64,000 nt of DNA from Litorivicinus sp. (GCA_028339155.1 JAOLBK010000008.1:1-64000), one strand, 5' to 3'; numbered from the stretch's first letter, positions 1 to 11,023 are shown. A program made the numbers and translations. Notes: generated from the sequence alone by a model not told the origin.

Positions 1-2277
1 CCGGAAGGTCAAGACCTTTTATATATTCAAGGGCATGCGAGCCCTGGTATCTACGCGCGGTCTTTTTTAGAAGGTCGCTTGTCAAAAGAGCAGCTAGACA
101 ATTTCCGTCGGGAAGTCGATGGTGGAGGTCTATCTTCCTATCCACACCCATGGTTGATGCCCGATTACTGGCAGTTCCCGACAGTCTCAATGGGTTTGGG
201 TCCGATCCAATCGATTTACCAGGCACACGTGATGAAGTATCTGCTGAACCGCGGATTGTCTAATCAGCCTAATCGTAAGGTCTGGGCATTTTTGGGTGAT
301 GGTGAGATGGATGAGCCAGAATCACTGGGTGCAATAGGACTGGCTGGCCGCGAACGATTAGATAATCTGGTTTTTGTTGTGAATTGTAATCTTCAGCGCC
401 TTGATGGACCGGTCCGTGGCAATGGAAAAATCGTTCAGGAGCTCGAGGGCTCCTTCCGTGGTGCCGGGTGGAATGTGATCAAAGTGCTTTGGGGTGGCCA
501 GTGGGATCCATTGTTTGCGAAAGACCGCAATGGTTTGATGCAGAAGGCTATGGATGAGGTAGTTGATGGCGAATTGCAGAATTGTAAGGCAAAGGGAGGA
601 GCATATACACGTGAACACTTTTTCGGGCAGTCTCCGGAACTCAAGGACATGGTCGCGGATATGTCGGATGAGGACATCGTTAGATTAAACCGTGGTGGTC
701 ATGATCCGAGCAAAGTTTATGCGGCCTACCATGCGGCTGCAAATCATACTGGACAGCCGACGGTCATTCTTGCTCAGACTGTTAAAGGTTATGGCATGGG
801 TTCATCCGGCGAATCAGCGAATCCTTCACATCAAGTCAAAAAACTTGATATCGAAAGCTTGAAAAATTTCCGTGATCGATTTGCTATTCCTGTTTCGGAC
901 GACTCTTTAGAGGAGTTGCCTTATTTTCATCCTGGTCCGGATAGTCCGGAGATGAAGTATCTACTCGAGCGCCGCGAATCTTTGGGCGGCTTTTTGCCGT
1001 GCAGACGTGTTTGGAAGGATCCATTAGGGTGCCCGCCAATAGATGCGTTTAAGCAGCAACTGAAAGGGACTGGGGATCGTAAGATTTCGACTACCATGGC
1101 CTTCGTCAGAATGTTGTCAACACTTGTGAAAGATAAGACTATTGGTCATCGAGTGGTTCCGATTGTACCTGATGAGGCCCGCACCTTTGGAATGGAGGGT
1201 ATGTTCAAGCAATTGGGTATTTATACCACTGAAGGTCAAAAGTATATCCCACATGACGTGGACCAGGTGCTTTCTTATCACGAGGATAAGGCGGGACAGA
1301 TTTTAGAAGAAGGGATTAACGAGGCTGGTGCATTTTCAGCTTGGATGGCGTGTGCAACGTCGTATGCCAATCACAATCATCCGCTAATCCCATTTTATAT
1401 TTACTACTCAATGTTTGGTCATCAGCGTGTAGGTGATTTGATATGGGCCGCTGGGGATATTCAGGCAAAGGGCTTTCTGCTCGGCGCAACTTCTGGGCGG
1501 ACCACGCTGAATGGCGAGGGTCTCCAGCACCAGGATGGCCATAGTCATTTAATTGCTTCTACTGTTCCGAACCAGTGTTCCTATGATCCGACGTACAGTT
1601 ACGAAGTTGCCGTAATTGTGCAGCATGGTTTACGGCAGATGTACGATGAGAACCAGAACGTTTTTTATTACATTACGTTGATGAATGAGAACTACAGTCA
1701 TCCTGATATGCCGGATGGTTGTCAGGACCACATTATAAAGGGTATGTATCTTTTAAAGCCGTTGGCTGGAAAGGGAAAGCATCAAATAAGACTGCTGGGT
1801 TCAGGTGCCATTTTGCGTGAAGTGGAGGCAGCAGTTGAGTTACTTGCTGGATTTGATGTGGATGCTGAGGTTTATAGTGCCACGAGTTTTAATGAACTTC
1901 GTCGTGATGGCCAGTCAACTTCTCGTTATAATATGTTGCATCCGATTACCAAGGTGCCGCGCGTGAGCCATGTTGAATTTTTGTTGGGTGGATCTGATGC
2001 CCCCGTCGTTGCGGCAACGGATCACATGCAACTGTATTCTGAGCAGATTCGACCTTACCTTGGTAAGACAACGTACGTAACACTTGGCACTGATGGATTC
2101 GGTCGCTCTGACTCACGGAAGAAACTTCGTGAGCATTTTGAGGTTGACCGTCGATTCGTTACGGTGGCTGCCCTTAGTGCCTTGGCTACAGATGGCAAGA
2201 TTGAGCCAAAGGTTGTGGCGAAAGCCATCAAAGACCTCGGGATTGACCCGGATCGACTCGATCCAGTGTCGCTTTAA
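1..2277 (+). CDS. aceE: Pyruvate dehydrogenase E1 component, homodimeric type (5' end outside window)
   Basis: This is the thiamine-diphosphate E1 subunit that decarboxylates pyruvate and passes the acetyl group to the lipoyl arms of E2 in the cytoplasmic pyruvate dehydrogenase complex. The reading frame is open from base 1, and residues before the first internal start already match the family (QGHASPGIYARSFLEGRL), so the gene is cut by the window edge. About 758 residues are visible against roughly 890 in E. coli AceE, so about 130 are missing. The ThDP motif GDGEMDEPES leads to NCNLQRLDGP about 28 residues later. The stop is followed at once by the ribosome-binding site of aceF, so the two are co-transcribed. 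Confidence 0.97.
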   Translation, partial: PEGQDLLYIQGHASPGIYARSFLEGRLSKEQLDNFRREVDGGGLSSYPHPWLMPDYWQFPTVSMGLGPIQSIYQAHVMKYLLNRGLSNQPNRKVWAFLGDGEMDEPESLGAIGLAGRERLDNLVFVVNCNLQRLDGPVRGNGKIVQELEGSFRGAGWNVIKVLWGGQWDPLFAKDRNGLMQKAMDEVVDGELQNCKAKGGAYTREHFFGQSPELKDMVADMSDEDIVRLNRGGHDPSKVYAAYHAAANHTGQPTVILAQTVKGYGMGSSGESANPSHQVKKLDIESLKNFRDRFAIPVSDDSLEELPYFHPGPDSPEMKYLLERRESLGGFLPCRRVWKDPLGCPPIDAFKQQLKGTGDRKISTTMAFVRMLSTLVKDKTIGHRVVPIVPDEARTFGMEGMFKQLGIYTTEGQKYIPHDVDQVLSYHEDKAGQILEEGINEAGAFSAWMACATSYANHNHPLIPFYIYYSMFGHQRVGDLIWAAGDIQAKGFLLGATSGRTTLNGEGLQHQDGHSHLIASTVPNQCSYDPTYSYEVAVIVQHGLRQMYDENQNVFYYITLMNENYSHPDMPDGCQDHIIKGMYLLKPLAGKGKHQIRLLGSGAILREVEAAVELLAGFDVDAEVYSATSFNELRRDGQSTSRYNMLHPITKVPRVSHVEFLLGGSDAPVVAATDHMQLYSEQIRPYLGKTTYVTLGTDGFGRSDSRKKLREHFEVDRRFVTVAALSALATDGKIEPKVVAKAIKDLGIDPDRLDPVSL

Positions 2278-2286
2278 GGAGTGGAT

Positions 2287-3870
2287 ATGACAGCTATTCT
2301 CGTACCTGATATTGGAGACGTCACAAACGTGACTGTAATCGAAGTTACAGTGGAAACAGGCGATACTATTAATGAAGGGGATACATTGATTGTCCTTGAG
2401 ACTGATAAGGCCTCCATGGAAATTCCGGCTAATGTCTCGGGTATTGTTGGTCAAATTCATGTCAAAGAGGGCTCTGAAGTAAATGAGGGCGATCCAATTT
2501 GTGATCTGGAAGTAGAAGTAGGTAGTGAGGCCGCTAAGGTTGTTAGTGCCATTGAAAAACAAGAACCATTAGAAAGCCTTGAATTAGTTCAGCCCCCCTT
2601 GGCTCAGGTCAGTGACTCGGTGATGGAGCAGGTGATCGTTCCAGATACAGGGAGTACAGATGGGGTAACGGTCATTGAGGTGGCTGTTAGCGTGGGCGAT
2701 CAAGTGAATGAGGGTGATACTCTGATCGTGCTTGAGTCGGACAAAGCCTCTATGGAAATTCCATCACCAGTTTCTGGTGAAATTGCTGCATTGTTTGTGA
2801 AAGAGGGTGACGTTGTAGTTCAAGCGGATGCTGTTGCCGATGTCAGCGTGACACGCGTTGCGGATGACTTGCTAGATACAAAATCGGAAGCGTCGCCTCA
2901 GCCAGTCCAAGAGATCCAAAAATCGAATACTGCAGTAACGATTCCTCTTGAAGGGCAAAGTGTTGTTCATGCGGGTCCTGCTGTGCGCGCACTCGCGCGA
3001 GAGCTTGGTGTTGAACTTATTCAGGTATCTGGAACCGGCTCACGAGAAAGGATTACCAAAGATGATTTACATGAGTTCGTCAAAGCCAAATTGAATCAAG
3101 TGCAAACTGGCCCTAGTGGGGTGATTACTGGACTTGGGATCCCATCAATTCCATTGGTTGACTTTGAGTCGTTTGGCCCCGTCGAGCGGATTCCGATGAG
3201 CAAGATTCATAAGCTGACCGCGGACAATATGACGCGCTGTTGGTTAAATGTGCCTGCTGTAACTCAGTTTGACGAGGCCGATATCACAGACCTGGAAACT
3301 TTCCGGAAATCAATGAAATCAGAGTCTGAACTCAAAGGAATTAAGCTTACTCCGTTACCATTTTTCATTAAAGCATCAGCCTATGTTCTGCGTGCGCTAC
3401 CACAAATTAATTCATCAGTTGATTTGCAAACAGATGAGATTGTACGTAAGGGTTATGTGCATATTGGCATTGCCGTTGACACACCGGGCGGTCTGATGGT
3501 GCCCGTGATTCGTGATGCTGACAAGAAAGGTATGTGGGAGATTGCCGCGGAGCTTTCTGAACTTGCTGACAAAGCTAAGAGCAAAAAATTGAAGTCAGAT
3601 GAGATGCAGGGAGCTACGTTTACTATTTCGTCTCTTGGCTCAATCGGAGGGACGGCATTTACACCGATTGTTCCATCTCCTCAGGCTGCAATTTTGGGTG
3701 TCTCTAAGGCGTCGATGCAGCCGATTTGGGACGGTTCCGCTTTTCAGCCTCGCCTTATGTTGCCGTTGTGTTTGTCATACGATCATCGTGTAATCAATGG
3801 CGGAGATGGAGCACGTTTTACTACATTATTGGGACAGATGCTCGGCGATATTCGCAAGCTTTTGCTTTAG
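2287..3870 (+). CDS. aceF: Pyruvate dehydrogenase E2, dihydrolipoyl acetyltransferase
   Basis: E2 is the core of the pyruvate dehydrogenase complex and transfers acetyl from lipoyl-lysine to CoA. I chose the ATG at 2287 because AAGGAG at 2276-2281 lies five bases before it; an in-frame GTG at 2281 overlaps that site. Two lipoyl domains are visible, with modified lysines in ETDKASMEIP (about residue 41) and ESDKASMEIP (about 153). E. coli has three lipoyl domains. A peripheral-subunit-binding domain lies near residues 226-266. The catalytic domain ends with SYDHRVINGGDGARF, which carries the active-site His. The E3 gene (lpd), often next in the operon, is absent, and a terminator follows. Confidence 0.96.
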   Translation: MTAILVPDIGDVTNVTVIEVTVETGDTINEGDTLIVLETDKASMEIPANVSGIVGQIHVKEGSEVNEGDPICDLEVEVGSEAAKVVSAIEKQEPLESLELVQPPLAQVSDSVMEQVIVPDTGSTDGVTVIEVAVSVGDQVNEGDTLIVLESDKASMEIPSPVSGEIAALFVKEGDVVVQADAVADVSVTRVADDLLDTKSEASPQPVQEIQKSNTAVTIPLEGQSVVHAGPAVRALARELGVELIQVSGTGSRERITKDDLHEFVKAKLNQVQTGPSGVITGLGIPSIPLVDFESFGPVERIPMSKIHKLTADNMTRCWLNVPAVTQFDEADITDLETFRKSMKSESELKGIKLTPLPFFIKASAYVLRALPQINSSVDLQTDEIVRKGYVHIGIAVDTPGGLMVPVIRDADKKGMWEIAAELSELADKAKSKKLKSDEMQGATFTISSLGSIGGTAFTPIVPSPQAAILGVSKASMQPIWDGSAFQPRLMLPLCLSYDHRVINGGDGARFTTLLGQMLGDIRKLLL

Positions 3871-3873
3871 TTG

Positions 3874-3898
3874 AAATGCCCAGAAATCTGGGCATTTT
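3874..3898. terminator. Intrinsic terminator after aceF, probably bidirectional
   Basis: A 10-bp perfect stem (AAATGCCCAG with CTGGGCATTT) encloses a four-base AAAT loop and is followed by T residues on the plus strand. It sits between the convergent aceF and adenosyltransferase genes, and the AAAT side provides a short U run on the other strand. Confidence 0.85.
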
Positions 3899-3900
3899 CA

Positions 3901-4452
3901 TCAGACCCTAGGCGACCGCCAGTAAACTTCGGAACCGCCGTGACGTTTTGCAAGTATACGAGCCATTACGAACAGAACGTCGGACAGTCGGTTAACATAT
4001 TGTTTTGCTGCCTCAGATACTGTTTCGGTTTCAGATAGAGCGACTAGGATGCGTTCTGAGCGGCGCGTTACCGCGCGAGCCATATGACAAAGACCGGCTG
4101 CCCGCGAACCACCGGGTAAGATAAATTCTTTTAGTGGCGGCAGCTCGGCATTTAAGTGGTCACACAGTGTTTCCAGTTCGGCCACCATGTCAATTTTGAT
4201 CAGCTGGAATCCGGGGACAGCCAATTCACCACCCAAGTCGAATAAACGGTGCTGGATTTCAGTCAGCGGTGTAATTGGCGGTTCAGAATCTGTTAGGTCA
4301 GAGATCAATAATCCTAGCCATGAATTCACTTCATCAATCGTTCCGATGGCTTCGATACGGGTACTGTCTTTGCGAACACGAGAACCATCACCAAGCCCTG
4401 TAGTTCCATCGTCGCCCGTTTTCGTATAAAGCTTAGTTAATCGATTGCCCAT
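3901..4452 (-). CDS. PduO-type ATP:cob(I)alamin adenosyltransferase
   Basis: This enzyme transfers the adenosyl group of ATP to cob(I)alamin to make coenzyme B12. The N-terminus has the family signature KLYTKTGDDGTTGLGDGSRV. Also visible are the conserved GTIDEVNSWLG and the later LPGGSRAAGLCHMARAVTRR and NRLSDVLFVMAR segments. The 183-residue length is usual for single-domain members. The ATG is preceded by AGAGGA. It starts one base after the AmpG-like gene ends, so the two form an operon. No cobalamin biosynthesis genes or B12-dependent enzymes are in the window, so it probably serves corrinoid salvage. PduO, EutT and CobA types are unrelated families; this is clearly PduO. Confidence 0.92.
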   Translation of the reverse strand: MGNRLTKLYTKTGDDGTTGLGDGSRVRKDSTRIEAIGTIDEVNSWLGLLISDLTDSEPPITPLTEIQHRLFDLGGELAVPGFQLIKIDMVAELETLCDHLNAELPPLKEFILPGGSRAAGLCHMARAVTRRSERILVALSETETVSEAAKQYVNRLSDVLFVMARILAKRHGGSEVYWRSPRV

Positions 4453-4453
4453 G

Positions 4454-5782
4454 TTAATCCTCTGTTTTTAGTGTGCTGATACGGTGCCGAATCATAAACA
4501 GTAAAGCCAATCCCGGTAACACCAGAACAGTGGTAAGAACGAAAAACAAGACCCAGCTACCCGTGACATCAACGAACCAGCCACTAGCACTAGCAAGCGT
4601 TGTTCTGCCTAGGTTCCCGATAGAGGCTAAGAGTGCGTATTGAGTGGCTGAGAACGCTTTACCCGTGAGCGCTGTCAAAAAACTCACAAAAGCGACACTC
4701 GAGAATGCGGTGGTGAAGTTGTCGACAATAATAGTGGCCGCAAACAGCCACTCCTTGGGCCCAGCGATCGCGATCCAAGCAAACATGAGATTACTCAACG
4801 CCATCGCTGAGCCACCGATCAAGAGGCCCTTAACGAGGCCTAAGCGTACGTTAATGATCGAGCCAAGGAGGGTGAAGCCAATAATCGCAAACCAGCCCAG
4901 CATCTTTGTGTAATCGGCAATTTGAGCGTTACTGAAACCAATCTCTTTATAAAATACGATCGACATTCGGCCTAAGAAGGCTTCGCCTATTTTAAATAAA
5001 AATATGAATAATAAAATGGCCAGCGCAGTTTGAACGCCATTGCGTCTCAAAAAGTCAGCCAAGGGCTCCCAGATTGTTATGGTTAGCCAGCGAAGCGCAC
5101 GTCTAGTGGATGTCGCCGCTAGTTGACTATATTTTGATTCCAACTCAGCGTGCAGGGAATCACGTTCACTTTCCGGCTCCCCAATCAGTAATGTGAAGAG
5201 CATTAGCACAGCGCAGAAACCGGCTAAAATCCAGTAAACCTGAGACCATCCAAGACTGTCTGCATAACTAAAGGCTACGTATCCGGGAAGGGAATAGCCT
5301 GTCCACCAACCAATGACAGCCATAGCGGATGCTGCCGGAATTTGGTTTTTAGGACTGCTGGAAAAGTGGTCAATCCGATAAGCGTCGATAGCGATATCCT
5401 GTGTTGCAGAGGCGATTGCAATTCCGAGAGCGACGAGGGACGTCATGAGCAAAGAAACAGTCGGGTCGATAGTCGCGATTAGGCAAGTTAATCCGAGCAT
5501 TAGGCTTTGCATCAGTAGTATCCAGCTACGACGTTGCCCAATACTCTTGAGCAGAGGGAGTTTGACTCGATCTAAAAAAGGGGCCCAAAGGAAGTTGATG
5601 GCATAAACCGCAAAGACTGATCCAAATAAACCAATAGCAGTCCTGGTGAGCCCAGCGTCTTTCAGCCAGCCAGACATGGCGGAGCCGATTAAGACCCATG
5701 GAAAGCCGCTTGCACATCCCATGAGGAAAACCCAAAAGATACGTCTATCTAAATAAGTTTTAAGCGTATCTCGAAATGTCAT
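4454..5782 (-). CDS. AmpG-like MFS transporter
   Basis: This major facilitator protein of about 442 residues has some 12 hydrophobic segments and resembles AmpG, the inner-membrane permease that imports anhydro-muropeptides for murein recycling. The start DTLKTYLDRRIFWVFLMGCA, then SGFPWVLIG and NFLWAPFLDRV, are typical of the AmpG/acetyl-CoA transporter group. I prefer the ATG at 5782 to the in-frame TTG at 5794, because a G-rich stretch (GGGGGGCG) precedes that ATG. It lies directly upstream of the adenosyltransferase in an operon. The substrate is inferred from family only, and other AmpG-like carriers exist. Confidence 0.8.
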   Translation of the reverse strand: MTFRDTLKTYLDRRIFWVFLMGCASGFPWVLIGSAMSGWLKDAGLTRTAIGLFGSVFAVYAINFLWAPFLDRVKLPLLKSIGQRRSWILLMQSLMLGLTCLIATIDPTVSLLMTSLVALGIAIASATQDIAIDAYRIDHFSSSPKNQIPAASAMAVIGWWTGYSLPGYVAFSYADSLGWSQVYWILAGFCAVLMLFTLLIGEPESERDSLHAELESKYSQLAATSTRRALRWLTITIWEPLADFLRRNGVQTALAILLFIFLFKIGEAFLGRMSIVFYKEIGFSNAQIADYTKMLGWFAIIGFTLLGSIINVRLGLVKGLLIGGSAMALSNLMFAWIAIAGPKEWLFAATIIVDNFTTAFSSVAFVSFLTALTGKAFSATQYALLASIGNLGRTTLASASGWFVDVTGSWVLFFVLTTVLVLPGLALLFMIRHRISTLKTED

Positions 5783-5889
5783 AACGCCCCCCAAGCTAAA
5801 CGCTTATTGTCGAGTGCTGGGCCGGAAAGGCAAGTGGAGTTTAGATTTTGCGGCTTTTGCCGATTTCTCTAGCGTGCCCATTGATAAGA

Positions 5890-6129
5890 TTATTTGCCTA
5901 GATGTATGCGAATTTCATCGGAATTACCGAGGTATTTCTCGTGTTTCTCAGGTTCCAATGAGTGCGTAATTTCAAGGAAATGCAGCTTTGAGCGATCATT
6001 GCGCAACCACTTTTCGTCGAGTACAGACTGATGGGTGCTGCAGTTATGTCGCAACTCAGAAACCACGTTTTTTTGGACCAGAGTCCTTACTTCGATTAAT
6101 TTATTTAGATTGATCTTTGTTGGTGCCAA
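5890..6129 (-). CDS. Hypothetical 79-residue ORF (doubtful)
   Basis: A short open frame of 79 residues with a TTG start and no convincing ribosome-binding site. The product is charged and soluble with no motif I recognise. It is the only candidate in the gap between the AmpG-like gene and fxsA (5783-6311). The rest of the gap holds AT-rich sequence before the fxsA ribosome-binding site and nothing else I can support. It may be a chance frame. Confidence 0.25.
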   Translation of the reverse strand: MAPTKINLNKLIEVRTLVQKNVVSELRHNCSTHQSVLDEKWLRNDRSKLHFLEITHSLEPEKHEKYLGNSDEIRIHLGK

Positions 6130-6311
6130 TTACAGCTTCTTATGATCCGACGGTCGAGTCCTTGCCCGTTCTACTATTTTTCCGTTGCCTGCGAAGTTAA
6201 TTATTTTTCTAAGCTTGATGGCTTTTTTTAAGAAAAGTATTCTACTAAACGCTGTTACCTCTCTTTGGCTCCTTTGCAGCAAAGGGTTATGCTGTTGGGC
6301 TCGGAGGAATT

Positions 6312-6710
6312 ATGCCTTTATTGTTATTGTTTATTTTAGTTCCCGTTATTGAAATGTGGATTTTGATTGAGGTTGGCAGCCAAATTGGCGCGTTACCAAC
6401 CATTTTTTTGGTGGTGTTGACCGCAATGATTGGACTCTCTTTACTGAAAAAGCAGGGACTTTCCGTATTAATGAGCGCGCGACAAAAATTGGAAGTAGGC
6501 GCGATGCCTGCCGCCGAATTCGTGAATGGGATAATAATTGCAGTGGGAGGGGTATTGCTTCTCACTCCGGGCTTTTTCACTGATAGTTTGGGATTTGTAT
6601 TGTTGATTCCACAAGCGCGCAAGTGGGTACTTTTTAAGTTTATTGATCGTTTTCGCGATAAATTAATTATTGAAGGCGAATATCGTGATGTCGATGACAG
6701 AAAATTTTAG
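6312..6710 (+). CDS. fxsA: FxsA family membrane protein
   Basis: FxsA is a small cytoplasmic-membrane protein; in E. coli, overproduction relieves F-plasmid exclusion of phage T7. The 132-residue product has hydrophobic segments near residues 1-20, 26-45 and 70-95, with family sequence IFLVVLTAMIGLSLLKKQG and LLLTPGFFTDSLGFVLLIP. GGAGG precedes the ATG. fxsA also lies close to groESL in E. coli and many gammaproteobacteria, so the order here is ancestral. Its cellular role is unknown. Confidence 0.92.
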   Translation: MPLLLLFILVPVIEMWILIEVGSQIGALPTIFLVVLTAMIGLSLLKKQGLSVLMSARQKLEVGAMPAAEFVNGIIIAVGGVLLLTPGFFTDSLGFVLLIPQARKWVLFKFIDRFRDKLIIEGEYRDVDDRKF

Positions 6711-6718
6711 CCAAACTG

Positions 6719-6810
6719 TTGAAAAAAAATGGACAGTCTCCATTAAACGATCTGTCTCAAGAGCAGGTGGTTTTTGAGATTTAAAAACCCTCCCCGTTGG
6801 TGAGCAACGG
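6719..6810 (+). promoter_or_regulatory. Heat-shock-type (sigma-32-like) promoter and structured leader of groESL
   Basis: TTGAAA at 6719-6724 and CTCCATTA at 6738-6745, 13 bases apart, fit the sigma-32 pattern (CTTGAAA, about 13-17 bases, CCCCATTTA) in position and largely in sequence. The transcript would carry a leader of about 130 bases. In it, CCGTTG/CAACGG (6794-6810, five-base loop) forms a clear hairpin, flanked by CCCTCCCC and a later GGGGTGGG that could also pair. Regulation by heat shock is inferred from the match and from the genes. No CIRCE-like long inverted repeat is seen. Confidence 0.6.
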
Positions 6811-6887
6811 AAAGTATTCCAGTTCATTGGGGTGGGTCGAGGGAGGCTTCGGCCTAAGTTCGTTTTACACAAGCGGAGATATCAGAA

Positions 6888-7181
6888 ATGAACATTCGTC
6901 CACTCCAAGACCGCGTCGTTATTCGTCGCATGGAAGAGGAAACTAAGACAGCAGGTGGCATTGTATTGCCTGGTGCAGCAGCAGAGAAGCCAAATCGGGG
7001 TGAAATTCTCGCAATTGGTACCGGTAAGCCACTGGACAACGGTGAAATACGCGGGATGTCAGTAGCCGTCGGTGATACAGTCCTTTTTGGCCAGTATTCC
7101 GGATCAAATACCATCAAGGTGGACGGTGAAGAACTTCTGATTATGAGTGAATCAGAAATTCTTGGTGTGATTGTAAAGTAA
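6888..7181 (+). CDS. groES: Co-chaperonin GroES
   Basis: This is the heptameric 10-kDa lid of the GroEL chaperonin. The 97-residue product has the standard N-terminus [18 protein letters not shown], the mobile loop around [19 protein letters not shown], which contacts GroEL, and the end [14 protein letters not shown] lies ten bases before the ATG. groEL follows after 27 bases in the same operon, behind the heat-shock-like promoter. Confidence 0.98.
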   Translation: MNIRPLQDRVVIRRMEEETKTAGGIVLPGAAAEKPNRGEILAIGTGKPLDNGEIRGMSVAVGDTVLFGQYSGSNTIKVDGEELLIMSESEILGVIVK

Positions 7182-7190
7182 GAACCCTGA

Positions 7191-8849
<1,659 letters not shown>

Positions 8850-8861
8850 GTCGCCTTTCAT

Positions 8862-8892
8862 AAAAAAAGCCCCGTTAATACGGGGCTTTTTT
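8862..8892. terminator. Strong bidirectional terminator between groEL and sodB
   Basis: The stem AAAAAAGCCCCGT/ACGGGGCTTTTTT has a TAAT loop and T runs on both strands, so it can end groEL on the plus strand and sodB on the minus strand. Confidence 0.92.
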
Positions 8893-8941
8893 TTATTTTG
8901 AGAATAATCGCAAAACATTTTATTTGCGGGAATGCTTATTT

Positions 8942-9526
8942 TTATGCATTTGAATATTGTGTAGCGACATAGTCCCAATTAATCAGTTCCCAAAACGCTT
9001 TAAGATAGGCCGGGCGAGCGTTTCTGTAGTCGATATAATAAGCATGTTCCCAGACATCGCATGTCATTAGCGGTGTTTTTCCATCGGTCATTGGATTTCC
9101 TGCGCCAGTACTAGACGCAAGTTCCAATTTTCCGTCGGCTGTTTTGACGAGCCAACCCCAGCCTGATCCAAAAGTGGTAACTGATGTTTTTGTAAATTCT
9201 TCTTTGAAGTTTTCAAAAGTTCCGAATGCATTATTAATCGCATCGGCTAATTCACCTGACGGTTCACCGCCACCATTGGGCGAAAGACAATGCCAGTAAA
9301 ACGTGTGGTTCCAAACTTGGGCAGCATTATTAAAGATGCCACCAGAAGATGAAGTGATAATGTCTTCCAGGGATTTGCCTTCGAACTCGGTACCGGGAAC
9401 TAAATTATTTAAATTGTCCACATAAGTTTTGTGGTGTTTTCCGTAGTGGAATTCGAGAGTTTCCTCCGAAATATGGGGTGCTAGTGCGCTTTTTGCGTAA
9501 GGCAATGCAGGTAGTTCAAATGCCAT
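8942..9526 (-). CDS. sodB: Superoxide dismutase [Fe]
   Basis: This cytoplasmic enzyme dismutates superoxide to O2 and H2O2. I start it at the ATG at 9526 ([17 protein letters not shown]) because GGAGG lies six bases upstream and homologues begin there; the open frame extends 25 codons further but without family sequence. The 194-residue product has metal ligands His27, a His in QVWNHTFYW, and the Asp and His of [13 protein letters not shown]. The Gln in [10 protein letters not shown] is typical of iron rather than manganese enzymes. There is no signal peptide. Confidence 0.95.
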   Translation of the reverse strand: MAFELPALPYAKSALAPHISEETLEFHYGKHHKTYVDNLNNLVPGTEFEGKSLEDIITSSSGGIFNNAAQVWNHTFYWHCLSPNGGGEPSGELADAINNAFGTFENFKEEFTKTSVTTFGSGWGWLVKTADGKLELASSTGAGNPMTDGKTPLMTCDVWEHAYYIDYRNARPAYLKAFWELINWDYVATQYSNA

Positions 9527-9656
9527 GTGAACCTCCAGGTTGGATTTTGATGATCTGATCATGGGGTTTTCGAATGACAAATCAATGTTTTCTCGCTTCA
9601 CTTACTCCGTTTTTTTTGGGAATTGGGTACACTTAAGGCTTAGATATGGAAAACCA

Positions 9657-10718
9657 ATGACACGAAAAGAACCCAAGTTTAGTGATGATTTGACTGAATC
9701 AGTTGGACCGCCCTCGCCTGATGAGACACATCGTCCAATTGGTATGCCGGCATCTGGCTCTAAGCCGCAAACAACTGGGTTGTTGTGGCTTTTTGTGCTG
9801 ACTGGTCTCGCGTTGTCATTTGGTATCGCCTTATTTGGACTGAGTGAAGCTGGCCGATATCAGGCGGCATTAGATCGTGCACAGTCGCAGGCACAAGCCT
9901 TAGAGCAAACTATTGCAAGCCTGAACGAGTCTCAGTCACAGGGTATTGGTGAATTAGCACAGTCCGATACCCAAATGCGTCAGATGGTTGCGTCGGTCGA
10001 AAAACGTCTTGGGGCGCAAGTTAGTGCGGAACTTATGTTGGTAAAGAGATCGCAGGCAGAGTTTCAGCAACTGCTTGATGAACTGACTCAGTCGCGTGCG
10101 ACCACTGAATCGGAACAAAAAATGCTAAGCGAGGCTTTGGAGGTGATTTCTGCTCAAGTTGAGAGCAGTGTCTCGTCTTTGGATGAACAAATAATAGCTG
10201 TATCCACTCGCGTTGCAGAAGAGTCAGTGTTGTTGTCAGAACAAATGACGAAAGCGCTTGCTCTCGCCGAAGAGCAAAAAAAACTGGTGTCGTCTCGTAC
10301 TGAAGAAGTTTCAAGCCTTTTCGCAGAGCAATTAAGTATCGAAAGGAGTCGCATAGATGCCTTGGTCCAGGCTGAAGAGGTCGGCAAGCAAATAAACCGC
10401 TTGTTTGAAGCAGTAGGTCACTTGGAGCAGCGAAATAAAGAGTTTGAGAATGCTGGAGACGGTATCAACAAGACTCTTAAGGTGATGCAAGATGAGATTA
10501 AGGGTTTGGAACAAGTTTATAAGGAGCTCGCATCTGACGCATCGACATCATTAAGTGTTGAGCTTGTTTCTGAGCAATTGGAGCGGGTGGCGCAACAGGT
10601 TGATGAGCAGGGGCAGATTTTAAAGGCAGTAGATGCTAGTCGTAGGCAGGTGGCCCAGAGAATGATTGATTTGAGTAGTCGCCTAAATGCGGCTTTACAA
10701 CCCAAGGATAAGCAGTAG
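9657..10718 (+). CDS. Single-pass membrane protein with long coiled coil, function unknown
   Basis: The product is about 353 residues when started at the ATG at 9657; an upstream in-frame TTG (9540) would add 39 residues but overlaps the sodB start region. The N-terminal 35 residues are charged and Pro-rich. A single membrane segment follows (LLWLFVLTGLALSFGIALFG). About 280 residues of Gln/Glu/Ser/Leu-rich heptad-like sequence complete it, with repeated 'AEE' and 'SEQ' patterns. The topology suggests an inner-membrane anchor with a long periplasmic rod. I do not recognise a family. It stands alone, diverging from sodB. Confidence 0.75.
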   Translation: MTRKEPKFSDDLTESVGPPSPDETHRPIGMPASGSKPQTTGLLWLFVLTGLALSFGIALFGLSEAGRYQAALDRAQSQAQALEQTIASLNESQSQGIGELAQSDTQMRQMVASVEKRLGAQVSAELMLVKRSQAEFQQLLDELTQSRATTESEQKMLSEALEVISAQVESSVSSLDEQIIAVSTRVAEESVLLSEQMTKALALAEEQKKLVSSRTEEVSSLFAEQLSIERSRIDALVQAEEVGKQINRLFEAVGHLEQRNKEFENAGDGINKTLKVMQDEIKGLEQVYKELASDASTSLSVELVSEQLERVAQQVDEQGQILKAVDASRRQVAQRMIDLSSRLNAALQPKDKQ

Positions 10719-11023
10719 GCATTGGTTGCACGCTACATCATCAAAGGCGAGGCATGAGCAAAGCCTAGCGTCGCAATAAATTTCGCGGTTATAAAAGAGC
10801 GATTAGAATTAAAAAAATTTTTTTAGTTCTCCATTGAGGGGTACTGCTTGGCAATATATTTTGGATGAGCTGCTTGAGAAAGATTCAACAATAAGTGAAC
10901 TATCTTTTTTCCATTGCGAAGCAGTACGAATCTTCTTAATATTTAAAATCCATAGTGTATTTCAGTCAATTGGATCGTTTCAGTGGCTGAATCAGTATTT
11001 TTTTCCGAGCTTGAGGGTGGAAA
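10719..11023. other. Intergenic gap without a supported gene
   Basis: This stretch of about 300 bases contains an A7T7 tract near 10815 and a 67-codon frame (10834-11037) rich in Phe and Ile with no ribosome-binding site, which I take as chance. The promoter of yqcC is presumably here, but no strong -35/-10 pair stands out. Confidence 0.4.

Noticed and set aside
2113-2562. 149-codon minus-strand frame across aceE/aceF
   Set aside because: Covers the junction of two certain genes on the other strand; no family sequence.
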